Source: Stichopus chloronotus (Eukaryota > Echinodermata > Holothuroidea > Aspidochirotida > Stichopodidae). From it: DNA of 64,000 bases. Below are positions 10,525 to 21,232 of this stretch, in pieces (within the stretch, counting starts at the first letter, position 1; each line of letters begins with the position of its first letter). A program made the position numbers and the translations under genes. The DNA lies in assembly GCA_021234535.1 (NCBI GenBank), contig CM037843.1:15703677-15767676 (forward strand), given 5' to 3'. The notes under the pieces were generated by a model that ran no database searches, was not told where the DNA came from, and was given only the letters and a program-made list of their open reading frames with translations.

Positions 10525-13500
10525 ATGACCGATCAAACGAAAAGTTCAAGGAGCGGAGAGGACTGCAGGTAAGTTTGTTCTAATAAATGCGATTCGAGAA
10601 ACAAACGCAAATTACTACGAAACAAGAACATACGATGCTGCTCGATATATAGACCTATACATAACTGCCTAAATCTGCTTATAGCCTTCTGTGTCCCTTA
10701 ACATGGCATTGACAATGTCAGTATTCATAAAGTGTGCTGTCTGTTTGTGTAATGTAACGAAGGGATGATAATATAACGAAAGGGATGATGTTGCTCTAGT
10801 TTACAAGTTCAAAAGTGGGGCATATCGATCCAAGGTTTCGTTTAACTGTCACATGATAGGCGGAGATTGCTGTTGGAGCAGAGTGCAACAAATTTCACAT
10901 TGGTCGTGATTACGGTTGTCCGACTAACTTGTACTCTTCTTAATCTGGAGGTGAGATGTACTTTCGGTAACTATTAAAAGACAATTGTGTAAAGCATTCA
11001 TTCGAAGGTGGTTACTGATTATTCCGTACATGTATGCAGTCATTTTAGCTGAACAATTTAGTGGCACCAGATGGTGCCAGCTATCTTCTTGGGCTAATTT
11101 GAGAGTGTGGGGGGGGGGGGGGGGTTGATGCATGTACGAACAGATGGAAACTGCAGTTTGACCGAAAACGAGCTCTCACTGCAGCATTAAGCTGTATAGT
11201 GCTATTCAAAATTTACACATCACTCTACCGACACCGAACTACCTCGACCTTTACATTTACGTTGGTTTCTGTCACGCATGAAGCGTTGTTTTATCTACTT
11301 TTCTCGACAGAAGAGAAACTGCGTTCCGAAAGTTGGTCAGTCCTATGTTTTGCTGCATGACAAGGCCTAAACCTTTCACCGAGAAGCAAAGCAATTCAAC
11401 TACTTCCAAAACGGACGAACTTCTAACAGTAAATCTAGAAGAGGAAGTCTACACTAGCAGTGACCATGACGTCACAGAGCCAGAGGTATGTTTGTTCGGT
11501 TCTTTACGAACCCCTACACGGTACAAAAAATTGAAAAAAAAGCTGGCACGTTACCTTTAATTGCACACAGGTTACAATTTGCCTTCCATCAGGAGTCAAA
11601 TTGCAACTCCCTGGTTCCATACACACATATAAGTACGATGGTATGATAAGGATGAAGTAAAAAAAAGTCAGAAAAGTCCTTTTTTTTTTTAAAGGCGGAA
11701 TTACGACTATTGTTTGTTTTTTTTTAAGTCGAAATTTCGATTTTGTCAGATGTTGAAGTTAAAGAAGAAGAAGTAGAAAAATTCCCAGTTTATAAGGCCG
11801 AGCTTTCGATTTTTCTGAAAGTTTTGTTTACCATATCCTGACTAAGCCACCGTAGATGAGATAATATTAATGGAAGATTTATATAGAAAGTCTCAGAATA
11901 ACAAGATCTTGACAGTTTAAAGAGAAAATCAGGGTCTATTCTCATAATTTATTTCACTACAATTCCCCACCGGTATCGTACAATGAGTTATAACTAACAA
12001 ATATGATCGATATTATCTCAAAACATGTGGACAATTTCTAGAAACGAGTCAAATTCGCCAAAAATCGGTGAAGAAATCCGAAAGTCTGTAACATCCATAT
12101 TCATCGAATCAAATATGAATAGTCAATACTATCGCCTTTTCAAGGTATAAGGAGATGTGGCAGAACAGTTTCATAGGTAGCCTACGTGTGCTGCATGTAT
12201 CATCAACTATCACTAAACTCTTCTTTACTTAGCATTGCCCAATGCACGAACAGCATGGAATCGTAAACATTCGTCTATGTTTATTCATATAACGTCATCT
12301 CAGTCTTACACTGTTATTGGTCATCGTATAGAGGAGGCTGTCTTGTCTTGTACATGAACGTTTATTTTTTGTACCGGACAAATATTAAGAGTTCTCATTC
12401 AACAATTTAATTAACGCAATAATTACCGTTTCCTCTACCTTCAAACACCTCCCCAACGTCTCTATATTTCGTTGAACAATCAGTTTAGAAAGAAAAATCT
12501 ACTAAACTGGTGAATTTTCTCAGTAAAACCATAATTTCCCCTTTAACTCAGTTCATATGTGTTTCGGCTTCTCTTTTCCATTTAATCGTTCAAATCTAAG
12601 AGACGGGTCGTTTCTTTGTTTTTTGGATCTGCAGAAGGACTGTGAGGCTGAGAAGGATCGCTTGCAGGACCGTGATGAAAAAGAGATATCTATGGATGAC
12701 GTCACCATTCTTGAATGGAGTCGCTTCAGTAAAGTGTACCGACGTGGACTGCCGGTGATGCTGGGTGAGGGTGACGAAGGCTACGTTATGCTGATGAAGG
12801 ATAGCCAAACCAACCAATAAGTTGCTGTCAAAACATGGCACAATGGCTCGGAGGTTGATATTGGCATGATGAATGATGTAAGTCTTTTAAATTGTTGACG
12901 GCGGGATTATTAAGGTGACAATCATCTTCAGTTACATATTCCAGACCAAAATGAAATCGTTGCTGTATTAATAATGAAGAACAAATAAATTATAGTTTTG
13001 TTTCTCTCATGAAGTTCAGTATTCACGATCTAAGAGATGGAAAGCTTCTTCCCCTGTTTAACAATATGTTTTCGTGCAGAGAAGTGTGTTCATCTTCGTT
13101 AGATATTATATAGTGCAATTAAAGTGTGTAGCCTTTGCAAAGGATAACTCACTAACGTTAACCATACATGATGTCACAGTGATCTCTTGAGACACAACAT
13201 CATCCATAAGCAAACTATAGATTGCGACAGCAATATATTCCACACAGTTTGCAATATACATTATCCAACGTAAGGTATGGCTTCTAAATGTTAAGTGAAG
13301 ATATAATTATTTTGAAGTGAATTAAAGGAAACCAGCTTGAGTGCCTCACTATTTTTTTACAACGGGAAGTAGTATGTAATGGTGTCACTGCAACTGAAGA
13401 TGAAACATGTTGAAATGAACATTTTGATTTGTAGAACTATCTAAATAAGAGATTTTTCTCATTTGCAGAATTTCAAATTTGAAGTATCGGAATTGAAGAA

Positions 13501-14206
13501 ATTTGACGGCGTCAAGTACTTTCCTCATCTCATTGGTATCCTACCGAATGCGGAGAGTGGAGTTGGCTTTAGCCTTGTTCAGGAATTCATCGGTGACTCC
13601 AGCAAGAAAAAGTCCGTTTCCCTGCTCGATGTTATTCGAGAGGGAGAACTGACACGTGAGGGTATCATCACCGCTGCTGCAGAAGTGACCGATGCACTAG
13701 CAGAGATGCATAGGAACGGATGGCTACATTGTGACGTCAAGATTGATAATGTCATCTTACAGCGGGAAGATCAATGTCGATTCAACGTCGCCGACCGCAC
13801 AATATGTGAAAGTGGCGGATGGTGGATTAACGAGCCAATGAGTTCATGTGATAATGTGAAGGATTTCCATGCCAAGTTGATAGATTTTGGTGGAGCACGA
13901 CCAATTTCATTAGCCAAACAGCCAAAGAAGCTTCCTAAGAAGATGGAAAAAGTTATGTACCAAATGTGTCCACATATCGCACCTGAGATCGTAGAGGGAA
14001 GAGGCCGAGTGCCTTACAGTTACGAATCTGATGTTTACTCACTGGGTCGGTTGCTCAAAGACCTTTCAGATGAAGGTGGAATAACAGATCTTGACAAAAT
14101 CGCTAAGAGGTGCTTAGCTAAGAAGGCAAAAAGGAGACCATCCATCGATTCAGTTGCAGAGGAGCTGAAAAATATGCTGTCATCATTGCAGAAGCAATCT
14201 TCCTGA
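10525..14206 (+). pseudogene. Non-RD protein kinase, array copy 1 (nonsense mutation)
   Basis: This is a four-exon kinase gene inactivated by one stop codon. The exons are 10525-10568, 11311-11485, 12635-12877 and 13469-14206, all with GT/AG borders and matching phases. Without the stop it would give 399 residues. In exon 3 the codon TTG of the other copies is TAA at 12818-12820 (residue 135), just before the VAVK lysine, so the product would end inside the N-lobe. Two adjacent bases differ, so a single sequencing error is an unlikely cause. Exon 4 remains fully open, with HCDVKIDN, DFG and APE motifs, suggesting recent loss or repair by gene conversion. Exons 1-2 differ most from the other copies (TRPKPFTEK versus ARPTIPTEE). 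Readthrough or a truncated product cannot be excluded. Confidence 0.85.
11109..11124 (+). repeat. Poly-G tract (16 bases) in intron 1 of kinase copy 1
   Basis: An uninterrupted run of 16 G lies in the intron between exons 1 and 2 of copy 1. The homologous position in copies 2 and 3 reads as short interrupted G runs (GGGTGGTGGGTGGGT), so the run expanded, or the others contracted, after duplication. It could form a G-quadruplex on the sense strand. Confidence 0.9.
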
Positions 14207-14310
14207 AAATAAAATCACTAACGGTATGGATGCCGATGGAATGGTTTTGTATTTTGTATCAAAATCACTCATTTCGCGAGGAGACTTTCTTACAGGATAA
14301 AATAAGACAT

Positions 14311-14316
14311 AATAAA
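14311..14316 (+). terminator. Poly(A) signal, kinase copy 1
   Basis: AATAAA lies about 105 nt after the stop codon. The same hexamer is at the equivalent position of copies 2 and 3. An earlier AATAAA overlaps the region just after the stop and is probably too close to be used. Confidence 0.45.
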
Positions 14317-15035
14317 CAGACGTACTGTCAGAGAGTAGTTCGTTTTCTCGACAAACATAAAGATGTATAATATGTGAACATTACTCCCTGTTGCTTTAGA
14401 GGTAGTCCTCAGTAGCTTCGTAAAGACTGTGTTTGGTAAAGAGTCGCCTCAAGCACTCACCTGTACCACGGCCTCGACTCATTCTGCCTAAAACACTGTA
14501 CAGGACGTGACAGTCTGAGAGCAAAGTCTGGAGCGGTGGCGCTATTACAGTTGGAAGGTCGCCATTACATTTTGAAGGTGCGACTTTGAAGGTAATTACT
14601 GCGTCAGTCACCAGTTAGGTCGCCTGCACCCATTCGTCTTGTGATTTATAGCGGTATACCACCACTGTGTCATGCAAAACATGAAGCAACATCGTCATGT
14701 GTACACAATTACAAGGAGAGTAAAGCAATGAATATTTATAATAAATCATTATTCTCTCTGACCATCCTTTGCGTGCATTTCTTCTCTGTCTTATTTTCTT
14801 TTTGATCAGTACACCTATAGGCCTAACAACAAAATTACACGCTCTAGAATGTATGGGCTGATATTTCAGGGTGAAATCAGGAATGGGACTGGGACTATAA
14901 CTGGTGGGGTTAACGTTTCAATTAACAAAGTGCCTCTTTTTCGAAGGACCACATGTCGAGGGCAATGACAATTCATCCACAACTTGTTCAGCTCACTCTA
15001 TTCGATAATCTCAAGTATGATTTCTGGCTCTGTTG

Positions 15036-15151
15036 TAAGGCAGTAGGGATGCGCCGGAACCATGATATAAAGATCCGGCCGGAACCGGAACTGCCGGAAC
15101 TTTTCAAAAGTCCCGGCCGGAACCAAGTTCCGGTGCATTCCTATAAGGCAG
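15036..15151. mobile_element. Small hAT-type MITE with 8-bp target duplication
   Basis: This is a 100-bp non-coding element at 15044-15143. Its 17-bp imperfect terminal inverted repeats read TAGGGATGCGCCGGAAC at the left and GTTCCGGTGCATTCCTA at the right (two mismatches). It is flanked by perfect 8-bp direct repeats TAAGGCAG at 15036-15043 and 15144-15151. The 8-bp target duplication is the hallmark of hAT-superfamily insertion. The interior is built of repeated CCGGAAC units. The same insertion recurs in the spacers after copies 2 and 3. Confidence 0.85.
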
Positions 15152-15566
15152 TGTCTTTATTCTTGTAAAGGGGTTGTCCAGTGGAGAGGGTTGTATTTTG
15201 TTCTACAGCCAGGTTCAAGTTTCTAGGTGAGGGCCAATGTAGAAATAAAGGGAGCGAACCAGCCAGGGCTTGTGAGTATGATCGTTTTTCAACCCCAAAA
15301 TTATGGGAGAGGATAAAGGAAACAAAATTACGGGACTTCTGCCCCTCCCCCGACATCTGGCCTGGTTGAAATTTCATAAAAATGTGTGAAAATTGTTTGA
15401 ACTTTTCCCTTTACTGATGAAAACAGTCCGCAAGTAGTAGGACATCACCGTACAATACATACATACGTAACGGTACAGTACGGCGCGGCATGCAGCCGTA
15501 CTGTGTAACCACTTATGTAACCACATTGTTTTGTTTTCCATCCAATAAGGTGTTTCCATGGGGAAC

Positions 15567-15594
15567 GTGACGTCACTGCAAAACCTCTATAAAG
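15567..15594 (+). promoter_or_regulatory. CRE palindrome and TATA-like box upstream of kinase copy 2
   Basis: The palindrome GTGACGTCAC (15567-15576) is followed 11 bp later by TATAAAG (15588-15594), a core-promoter-like spacing. It lies about 590 bp before the copy 2 ATG. The pair is kept in the equivalent spacers before copies 3 and 4 but is absent before copy 1. The GCTTTCACAC just after it recurs 75 bp on, so the block may instead belong to an old transposon. Promoter use is inference. Confidence 0.3.
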
Positions 15595-15998
15595 GTGCTT
15601 TCACACTGCAAGCAACGCAAAGCATCTATTTCGTTCTTTAAATACATTATTAAAAACCATTGTCAAACGAACGCAGCTTTCACACAGCGCGCGAGAAAAG
15701 CAAAGCTTTGGAGCGGTTTGCTAGTGCCATGCTCCGTCTATTGTTGGTTCATGTAACTTGCTCGAAACGCTCGGCAAACAGGTTACGCGCAAGCATCTCC
15801 ATGTACTATTTGTGGGTCGTAATCGTAGATCTGCACGTACAGAGTTTAGTAGTCGTGGAAAAGTAAAATGAAACGCTTTTCGCTCCCTTGTTAAAAACAA
15901 ACCACTGAACATACGAAACGCTCAAAGCATTGGACGCTCGAAATGCTAACGCTTGAAAACGCTTTTACTCCCATCCATATGGACATTGAATGGTAGGA

Positions 15999-16179
15999 CT
16001 AAAAATGCGCGCGTGTTGTCTCTGTGACGGAATAATTAAAGTTGTGGGGATTGAAACAATGATGGAAACGATGTTTGGAAACATACACTTATATATGAAT
16101 AGCTGTTATAAACAGAATCATTTCAATCAATCAAGTTATCTTTACGAGCATTTACATATACTTTATCATTTGTTTACAA
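15999..16179 (+). promoter_or_regulatory. Conserved proximal upstream block, kinase copy 2
   Basis: This begins near AAAAATGCGCGCGTG, then CTGTGACGGAATAATTAAA, and reaches the ATG of copy 2. It is the counterpart of 10361-10524, so the four copies share this block immediately before the coding start. Confidence 0.4.
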
Positions 16180-19100
16180 ATGGCCGATCAAACGAAAAGT
16201 TCAATAGGAGGAGCGGACTGTCGTCGCAGGTAAGTTTATTCTACGAAATGTGATTTAACAAGAAAAACAAATCAATGAGGAAACACTGATCTTACCGTGC
16301 AGCTTTAAATATGTACTTCAAATCTGGATAACCCTATGTCGTATTTTGTTTAGGATATCGTGGCATTAAAAGTACTAATTTGTACAAAGTTTGTTGTATG
16401 CCTGTGGAATGATGTTGCTTTAGTCTGCATGTTCCAGGGTCTGGGGGATAGTGATCCAAGATTTCGTAATTACAATACTATACCCCAACTGTAACATGAC
16501 AGCCGGATATTGTCATTTTAGCAGAGAGAAACAAATTTTGCATTGGTCCTGACTACGTCGACCGACAAACTTTTATTCTTATGGAAATAACTGGGTGAAA
16601 TGTAATTTCAGTATAACTATTATTGAAATATTAATTACAACATCTTGACTGATTATTGTGTTCATGTACAAGCCGTCATTACAACTGTACAATGGTCCCC
16701 GACCTTGTCAGCTATCTTCTTGCGCTAATTTGAGGGTGGTGGGTGGGTCCGGTATGGAACGAACTGGTGAAAACTGCACTTTGACCGAGAGCGAGAGAAC
16801 GTACGCTTACTGCCAATGTCTAACAAGCAGACTCACTGCATCATTAAGCTGTAGGGCTATTCAAAAGTTTCGGCAGTGATCATCGATACAGCATTAACTC
16901 GTCCGTTTCATCTACGTTGGATTCAATTACGAATTAAGTACTGATTTACTTTTCTCGGCAGGAGAGACAAATCGTTCCGAAAGCTGCTCAGTCCTATGTT
17001 TTGTTGCATGGCTAGGCCTACAATTCCCACCGAAGAGAAACAAAGCAATTCAACTACGTCACCAACTGGTGAAACTCGAACGGTAAATCTAATAGAGGAA
17101 GTCTGCACTAGCAGTGACCATGACGTCGCAGAGCCAAAGGTATGTCATTTCGGTTCTTTATGAACTCAATTCACTGTTGTTACACGAACTTAGAGGATTC
17201 ACAAAATGTTTTAGAGCCTTTAATGACACATAAATTACAGTATGCTTTCCATACCCACATGGGCATATACGCACTGTGGTTTGTTAACGAATTAGTAAAA
17301 ACCTGACTTAAAAAGGAAAAGACGAACAAATATATAACCTTCAAAGTTTTCAAAGTTTTTTTTTTATATTTTGAATTTAAAAAGAAATGAAGTCAAATTC
17401 CGAGTTGACAAAATTGAGATTTCGATTTTTCTGAAGATTTTCTTTGCCATGTTCCTACTACGTCATCGTATATAAGACAGCCATCGAAGATTTAGGAAAT
17501 CAGACCTCTGAACGCTGTAATTTGCAGTTTCAAGAATCATTAAGCCTTACAATATTTTTGCCTCATTTCAATAAATTTTGGTTTCTCTTTTTCATTTAAT
17601 CGTTCAAATCTAAGAGACGGGTCGTTTCTTTGTTTTTTGGATCTGCAGAAGGACTGTGAGGCTGAGAAGGATCGCTTGCAGGACGGTGATGAATCAAAGA
17701 TATCTATGGATGACGTCACCATTCTTGAATGGAGTCGCTTCAGTAAAGTGTACCGACGTGGACTGCCGGTGATGCTGGGTGAGGGTGACGAAGGCTACGT
17801 TATGCTGATGAAGGATAGCCAAACCAATCAATTGGTTGCTGTCAAAACATGGCACAATGGCTCGGAGGTTGATATCGGCATGATGAATAATGTAAGTCTT
17901 CTAAATTGTTGACGGTGGGATTATTAAGATGACAATTATCTTCATTTACATTTTGCCGATTAAAATAAAATCGTTGCTGTATTAATAATGAAGGATAAAT
18001 AGATTATAATGCTGTTTCTCTCATGAAGGTGAGTATTCACGATCTAAGAGATGGAAAGCTTCTTCCTCTGTTTAGCAATATGTTTTCGTGCAGAGAAGTG
18101 TGTTCATCTTCGTTAGATATTAAACAGTGCAATTAAAGTTTGTGTGTTTGTATAGCCTTTACAAAGGATAACTCGTTAACGTTAACCACACATTATGTCA
18201 TAGTGATCTCTTGAGACTCAACATCATCAATAAGCAAACGATAGACTGCGAAAGCAATATTTTCTACACAGTTTGCATGATACATTATGCAACTTAATTT
18301 ATGGCTGCTAAATGTTTAGTGAAGATATAATTATTTTGAAGTGAATTAAAGGAAACGAGCTTGAGTATCTCACTATCTAGAAGGGAATGTTTTTACAACG
18401 GGAAGTACTGTACTGTAGCATGTAATGGCATCACTGCAACTGAAGAAAATAAGTAATGTTCAAATAAACATTTTGATTTGTAGAAGTATCTAAATAAGAG
18501 ATTTTCTCATTTGCCTCTGCAGAATTTCAAATTTGAAGTATCGGCATTAAAGAAATTTGACGGCGTTAAGTACTTTCCTCATCTCATCGGTATCCTACCG
18601 AATGCGGAGAGTGGAGTTGGCTTTAGCCTTGTTCAGGAATTCATCGGTGACTCCAGCAAGAAAAAGTCCGTTTCCCTGCTCGATGTTATTCGAGAGGGAG
18701 AACTGACACGTGAGGGTATCATCACCGCTGCTGCAGAAGTGACCGATGCACTAGCAGAGATGCATAGGAACGGATGGCTACATTGTGACGTCAAGATTGA
18801 TAATGTCATCTTACAACGAGAACATCAATGTCGATTCAACGTCGCCGACCGCACAATATGTGAAAGTGACGGATGGTGGATTAACGAGCCAATGAGTTCA
18901 GGTGATAATGTGAAGGATTTCCATGCCAAGTTGATAGATTTTGGTGGAGCACGACCAATTTCATTAGCCAAATTGCCAAAGAAGCTTCCTAAGAAGATGA
19001 AAAAAGTTATGTACCAAATGTGTCCACATATCGCACCTGAGATCGTAGAGGGAAGAGGCCTACTTCCCTATAGTTACGAATCTGATGTTTACTCACTTGG

Positions 19101-19260
19101 TCGGTTGCTCAAAGACCTTTCAGATGAAGGTGGAATAACAGATCTTGACAAAATCGCTAAGAGGTGCTTAGCTAAGAAGGCAAAAAGGAGACCATCCATC
19201 GATTCAGTTGCAGAGGAGCTGAAAAATATGCTGTCATCATTGCAGAAGCAATCTTCCTGA
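16180..19260 (+). CDS. Non-RD protein kinase, array copy 2 (intact)
   Basis: This gene has four exons: 16180-16229, 16962-17139, 17649-17891 and 18523-19260. GT/AG borders and phases agree, giving 402 residues. The start is MADQTKSSIGGADCRRR, with no better ATG. Residues 1-110 are a Ser/Thr-rich tail with vicinal cysteines C30-C31 (SPMFCCMARP), possibly a lipidation site. The kinase domain has a Gly loop LGEGDEGYV (119-127), VAVK lysine K142, possible helix-C Glu E162, catalytic loop HCDVKIDN (244-251), DFG (296-298) and APE (328-330). The catalytic Asp, Lys and Asn are all present, so activity is plausible. The HRD arginine is Cys (non-RD), about 45 residues separate the loop Asn from DFG, the activation segment is Lys-rich, and the region between helix F and the final RRPS motif is short. 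No signal peptide or membrane span is seen. The closest known family is not identified. Confidence 0.88.
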
Positions 19261-19365
19261 AAATAAAATTAGTAACTGTAAAGGATGCCGATGGAATGGT
19301 TTTGTATTTTGCATCAAAATCACTCATTTCGCGAGGAGACTGTCTTACAGGATAAAATAAGACAT

Positions 19366-19371
19366 AATAAA
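19366..19371 (+). terminator. Poly(A) signal, kinase copy 2
   Basis: AATAAA lies 106 nt after the copy 2 stop codon, at the position conserved in copies 1 and 3. Confidence 0.45.
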
Positions 19372-20094
19372 CAGACGTACTGTCAGAAAGTAGTTCGTTT
19401 TCTCGACAAACATAAAGATATATGATGTCATGTGAACATTGCTCCCTGTTGCTTTAGAGGTAGTCGTCAGTAGCTTCGTAAAGACTGTGTTTGGTAAAGA
19501 GTCGCCTCAATCACTCACCTCTACCGCGGCCTCGACTCATTCTGCCTAAAGCACTGTACAGGACGTGACAGTCTGAGAGCAGAGTCTGGAGCGGTGGCGC
19601 TATTACAGTTGGAAGGTCGCCATTTTATTTTGAAGATGCGACTTCGAAGGTAATTACTGCGTCAGTCACCAGTTAGGTCCCATGCACGCATCTGTCTTGT
19701 AATTCATAGCGGTATACCACCACTGTGTCATGCAAAACATGAAGCAACATCGTCATGTGTACACAATTACAAGGAAAGTAAAGCAATGAATATTTATAAT
19801 AAATCAGTATTCCCTGAGACCATCTGTTCTGTGCATTTCTTCTCTCTCTTATTTTCTTTTTGGTCAGTACACCTATCGGCCTAATTAACAAAATTACACG
19901 CTCTAGCATGTATGGGCTGATATTTCAGAGTGAAATCAGGGATGGGACGGGGACTATAACTGGAGGGGTTCCCATAACGTTTCAATTAACAAACTGCCTT
20001 CCAATGATCACACATCGCGGGCAATAACAATTCATATATAGCTTGTTCAGCTCACTCTATTCGATAATCTCAAGTATGATTTCTGGCTCTGTTG

Positions 20095-20193
20095 TAAGGC
20101 AGTAGGGATGCGCCGGAACCATGATATAAAGATCCGGCCGGAACCGGAACTGCCGGAACTTTTCAAAAGTTCCGGTGCATTCCTATAAGGCAG
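20095..20193. mobile_element. hAT-type MITE, copy in spacer 2
   Basis: This is the same insertion as in spacer 1, with TAAGGCAG target duplications at 20095-20102 and 20186-20193. The element itself (20103-20185) is 83 bp, shorter by 17 bp through loss of one CCCGGCCGGAACCAAGT unit near its right end. Identical site and duplication show that it was inherited through the gene duplication and did not insert anew. Confidence 0.85.
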
Positions 20194-20612
20194 TGTCTTT
20201 ATTCTTGTAAAGTGATTGGCCAGTGGAGAGGGATGCAATTAGGTCTACAGCCATGTCCAAGGTTCTAGGTGATGGCCAATGTAGAAATAAAGGCAGCAAA
20301 CCCACCAGGACTTGTGAGTATGATCGTTTTTCAACCCCAAAATTATGGGAGAGGATAAAGGAAACAAAATTACGGGACTTTCCCCCTGCCCCCCCCCCCC
20401 CCACCCCGACTTTTGGCCTGGTTGAGATTTCATTAAAATGTGTAAAAATTGTGGAAACTTTTCCATTTGCTGATCAAAACAGTCGGTAAGTAGTAGTACA
20501 TCACCGTACAATATATATGTACGTACGGACCAGTACGGTGCGGCATGCAGCCACGCACATATCTAACCAAATTGTTTTGTTTCCATCCAATGAGATGTTT
20601 CCATGGGGGAAC

Positions 20613-20641
20613 GTGACGTCACTGCAAAAACCTCTATAAAG
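20613..20641 (+). promoter_or_regulatory. CRE palindrome and TATA-like box upstream of kinase copy 3
   Basis: GTGACGTCAC at 20613-20622 and TATAAAG at 20635-20641 are the counterpart of the pair at 15567-15594, about 595 bp before the copy 3 ATG. Confidence 0.3.
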
Positions 20642-21065
20642 GTGCTTTCACACCGCAAGCGACGTAAACCGTCTAGTTTATTCTTTAAATACATTATTAA
20701 AAAAACATTGTCAAACAAACGCAGCTTTCACACAGCGCGCGAGAAAAGCAAAGCGTTTGAGCGCTTTGCTAGAGTCATGCATGCCAGGTCTAGTCTAAGG
20801 TTGGCTCATGTATCTTGCTCGAAACGCTCGACAACAGGTTACGCGCAAGTATCTCCATGTACTACGGTATTTGTGCGTCGTAATCGTAGATCTGTACATA
20901 TGTAAACCATGCAGTGGTCGTGGAAAAGTAAAATGAAACGCTCAGTTTGTCGCTCGCTTGTTAAAACAAGTTACTGAGCATACAATGCTCAAAGCATTGG
21001 ACGCTCTAAATGCTAACACTTGGAAACGCTTTTGGTCCCATCCATGGACATTGAAATGTGCGGAC

Positions 21066-21232
21066 TACAAATGCGCGCGTGTTTTCTCTGTGACAGAATA
21101 ATTAAACTTGTGGGGATGGAAACGATGTTTGGAAACAACAACTATATATGAATAGCTGTTATAAACAGAATCATTTCAATCAATCAAGTTATCATTACGA
21201 GCATTTACATATACTTTATCATTTGTTTACAA
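21066..21232 (+). promoter_or_regulatory. Conserved proximal upstream block, kinase copy 3
   Basis: This starts at about ACAAATGCGCGCGTG and carries TGTGACAGAATAATTAAA. The right part, from about 21142, is shared with the copy 2 block. The left part lacks a few short segments present there. Confidence 0.4.

Larger units (their letters stand above)
14207..15998. other. Spacer between kinase copies 1 and 2
   Basis: This 1.8-kb spacer is homologous to the spacers after copies 2 and 3. In order it holds the copy 1 3'UTR, a hAT-type MITE, a CRE plus TATA-like pair at 15567-15594, and an AACGCT-rich stretch at about 15765-15970. Open frames of 60-80 codons recur in the matching places of later spacers, but they are not conserved as protein and are treated as noise. 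Confidence 0.7.
19261..21065. other. Spacer between kinase copies 2 and 3
   Basis: This 1.8-kb spacer holds the 3'UTR, the MITE (20095-20193), a 14-base poly-C at 20389-20402, a CRE/TATA pair (20613-20641) and an ACGCT-rich stretch up to about 21030. It is identical, apart from one base, to the spacer after copy 3. No coding gene is recognised. Confidence 0.7.
16142..21194 (+). repeat. 5,053-bp tandem direct repeat, unit 1
   Basis: From 16142 this sequence is repeated at a constant offset of 5,053 bp (16142-21235 against 21195-26288). By reading I found one difference inside the unit, C at 19312 against T at 24365. Even the 14-base poly-C tracts are equal in length. Left of 16142 the copies diverge (T/A at 16141/21194, then more). 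Each unit carries one whole kinase gene, its 3' spacer, the MITE and the CRE/TATA block. Unequal crossing-over in the shared exon 1 upstream block would give this structure. An assembly artefact duplicating one unit is the alternative. Confidence 0.93.

Noticed and set aside
20374..20383. Canonical NF-kappa-B site GGGACTTTCC in the spacer upstream of kinase copy 3 (also 25427-25436)
   Set aside because: Tempting for an immune-type gene, but a motif of this degeneracy is expected about 16 times by chance on both strands of 64 kb. It also sits beside a poly-C tract, about 850 bp from the ATG, and is altered in spacer 1.
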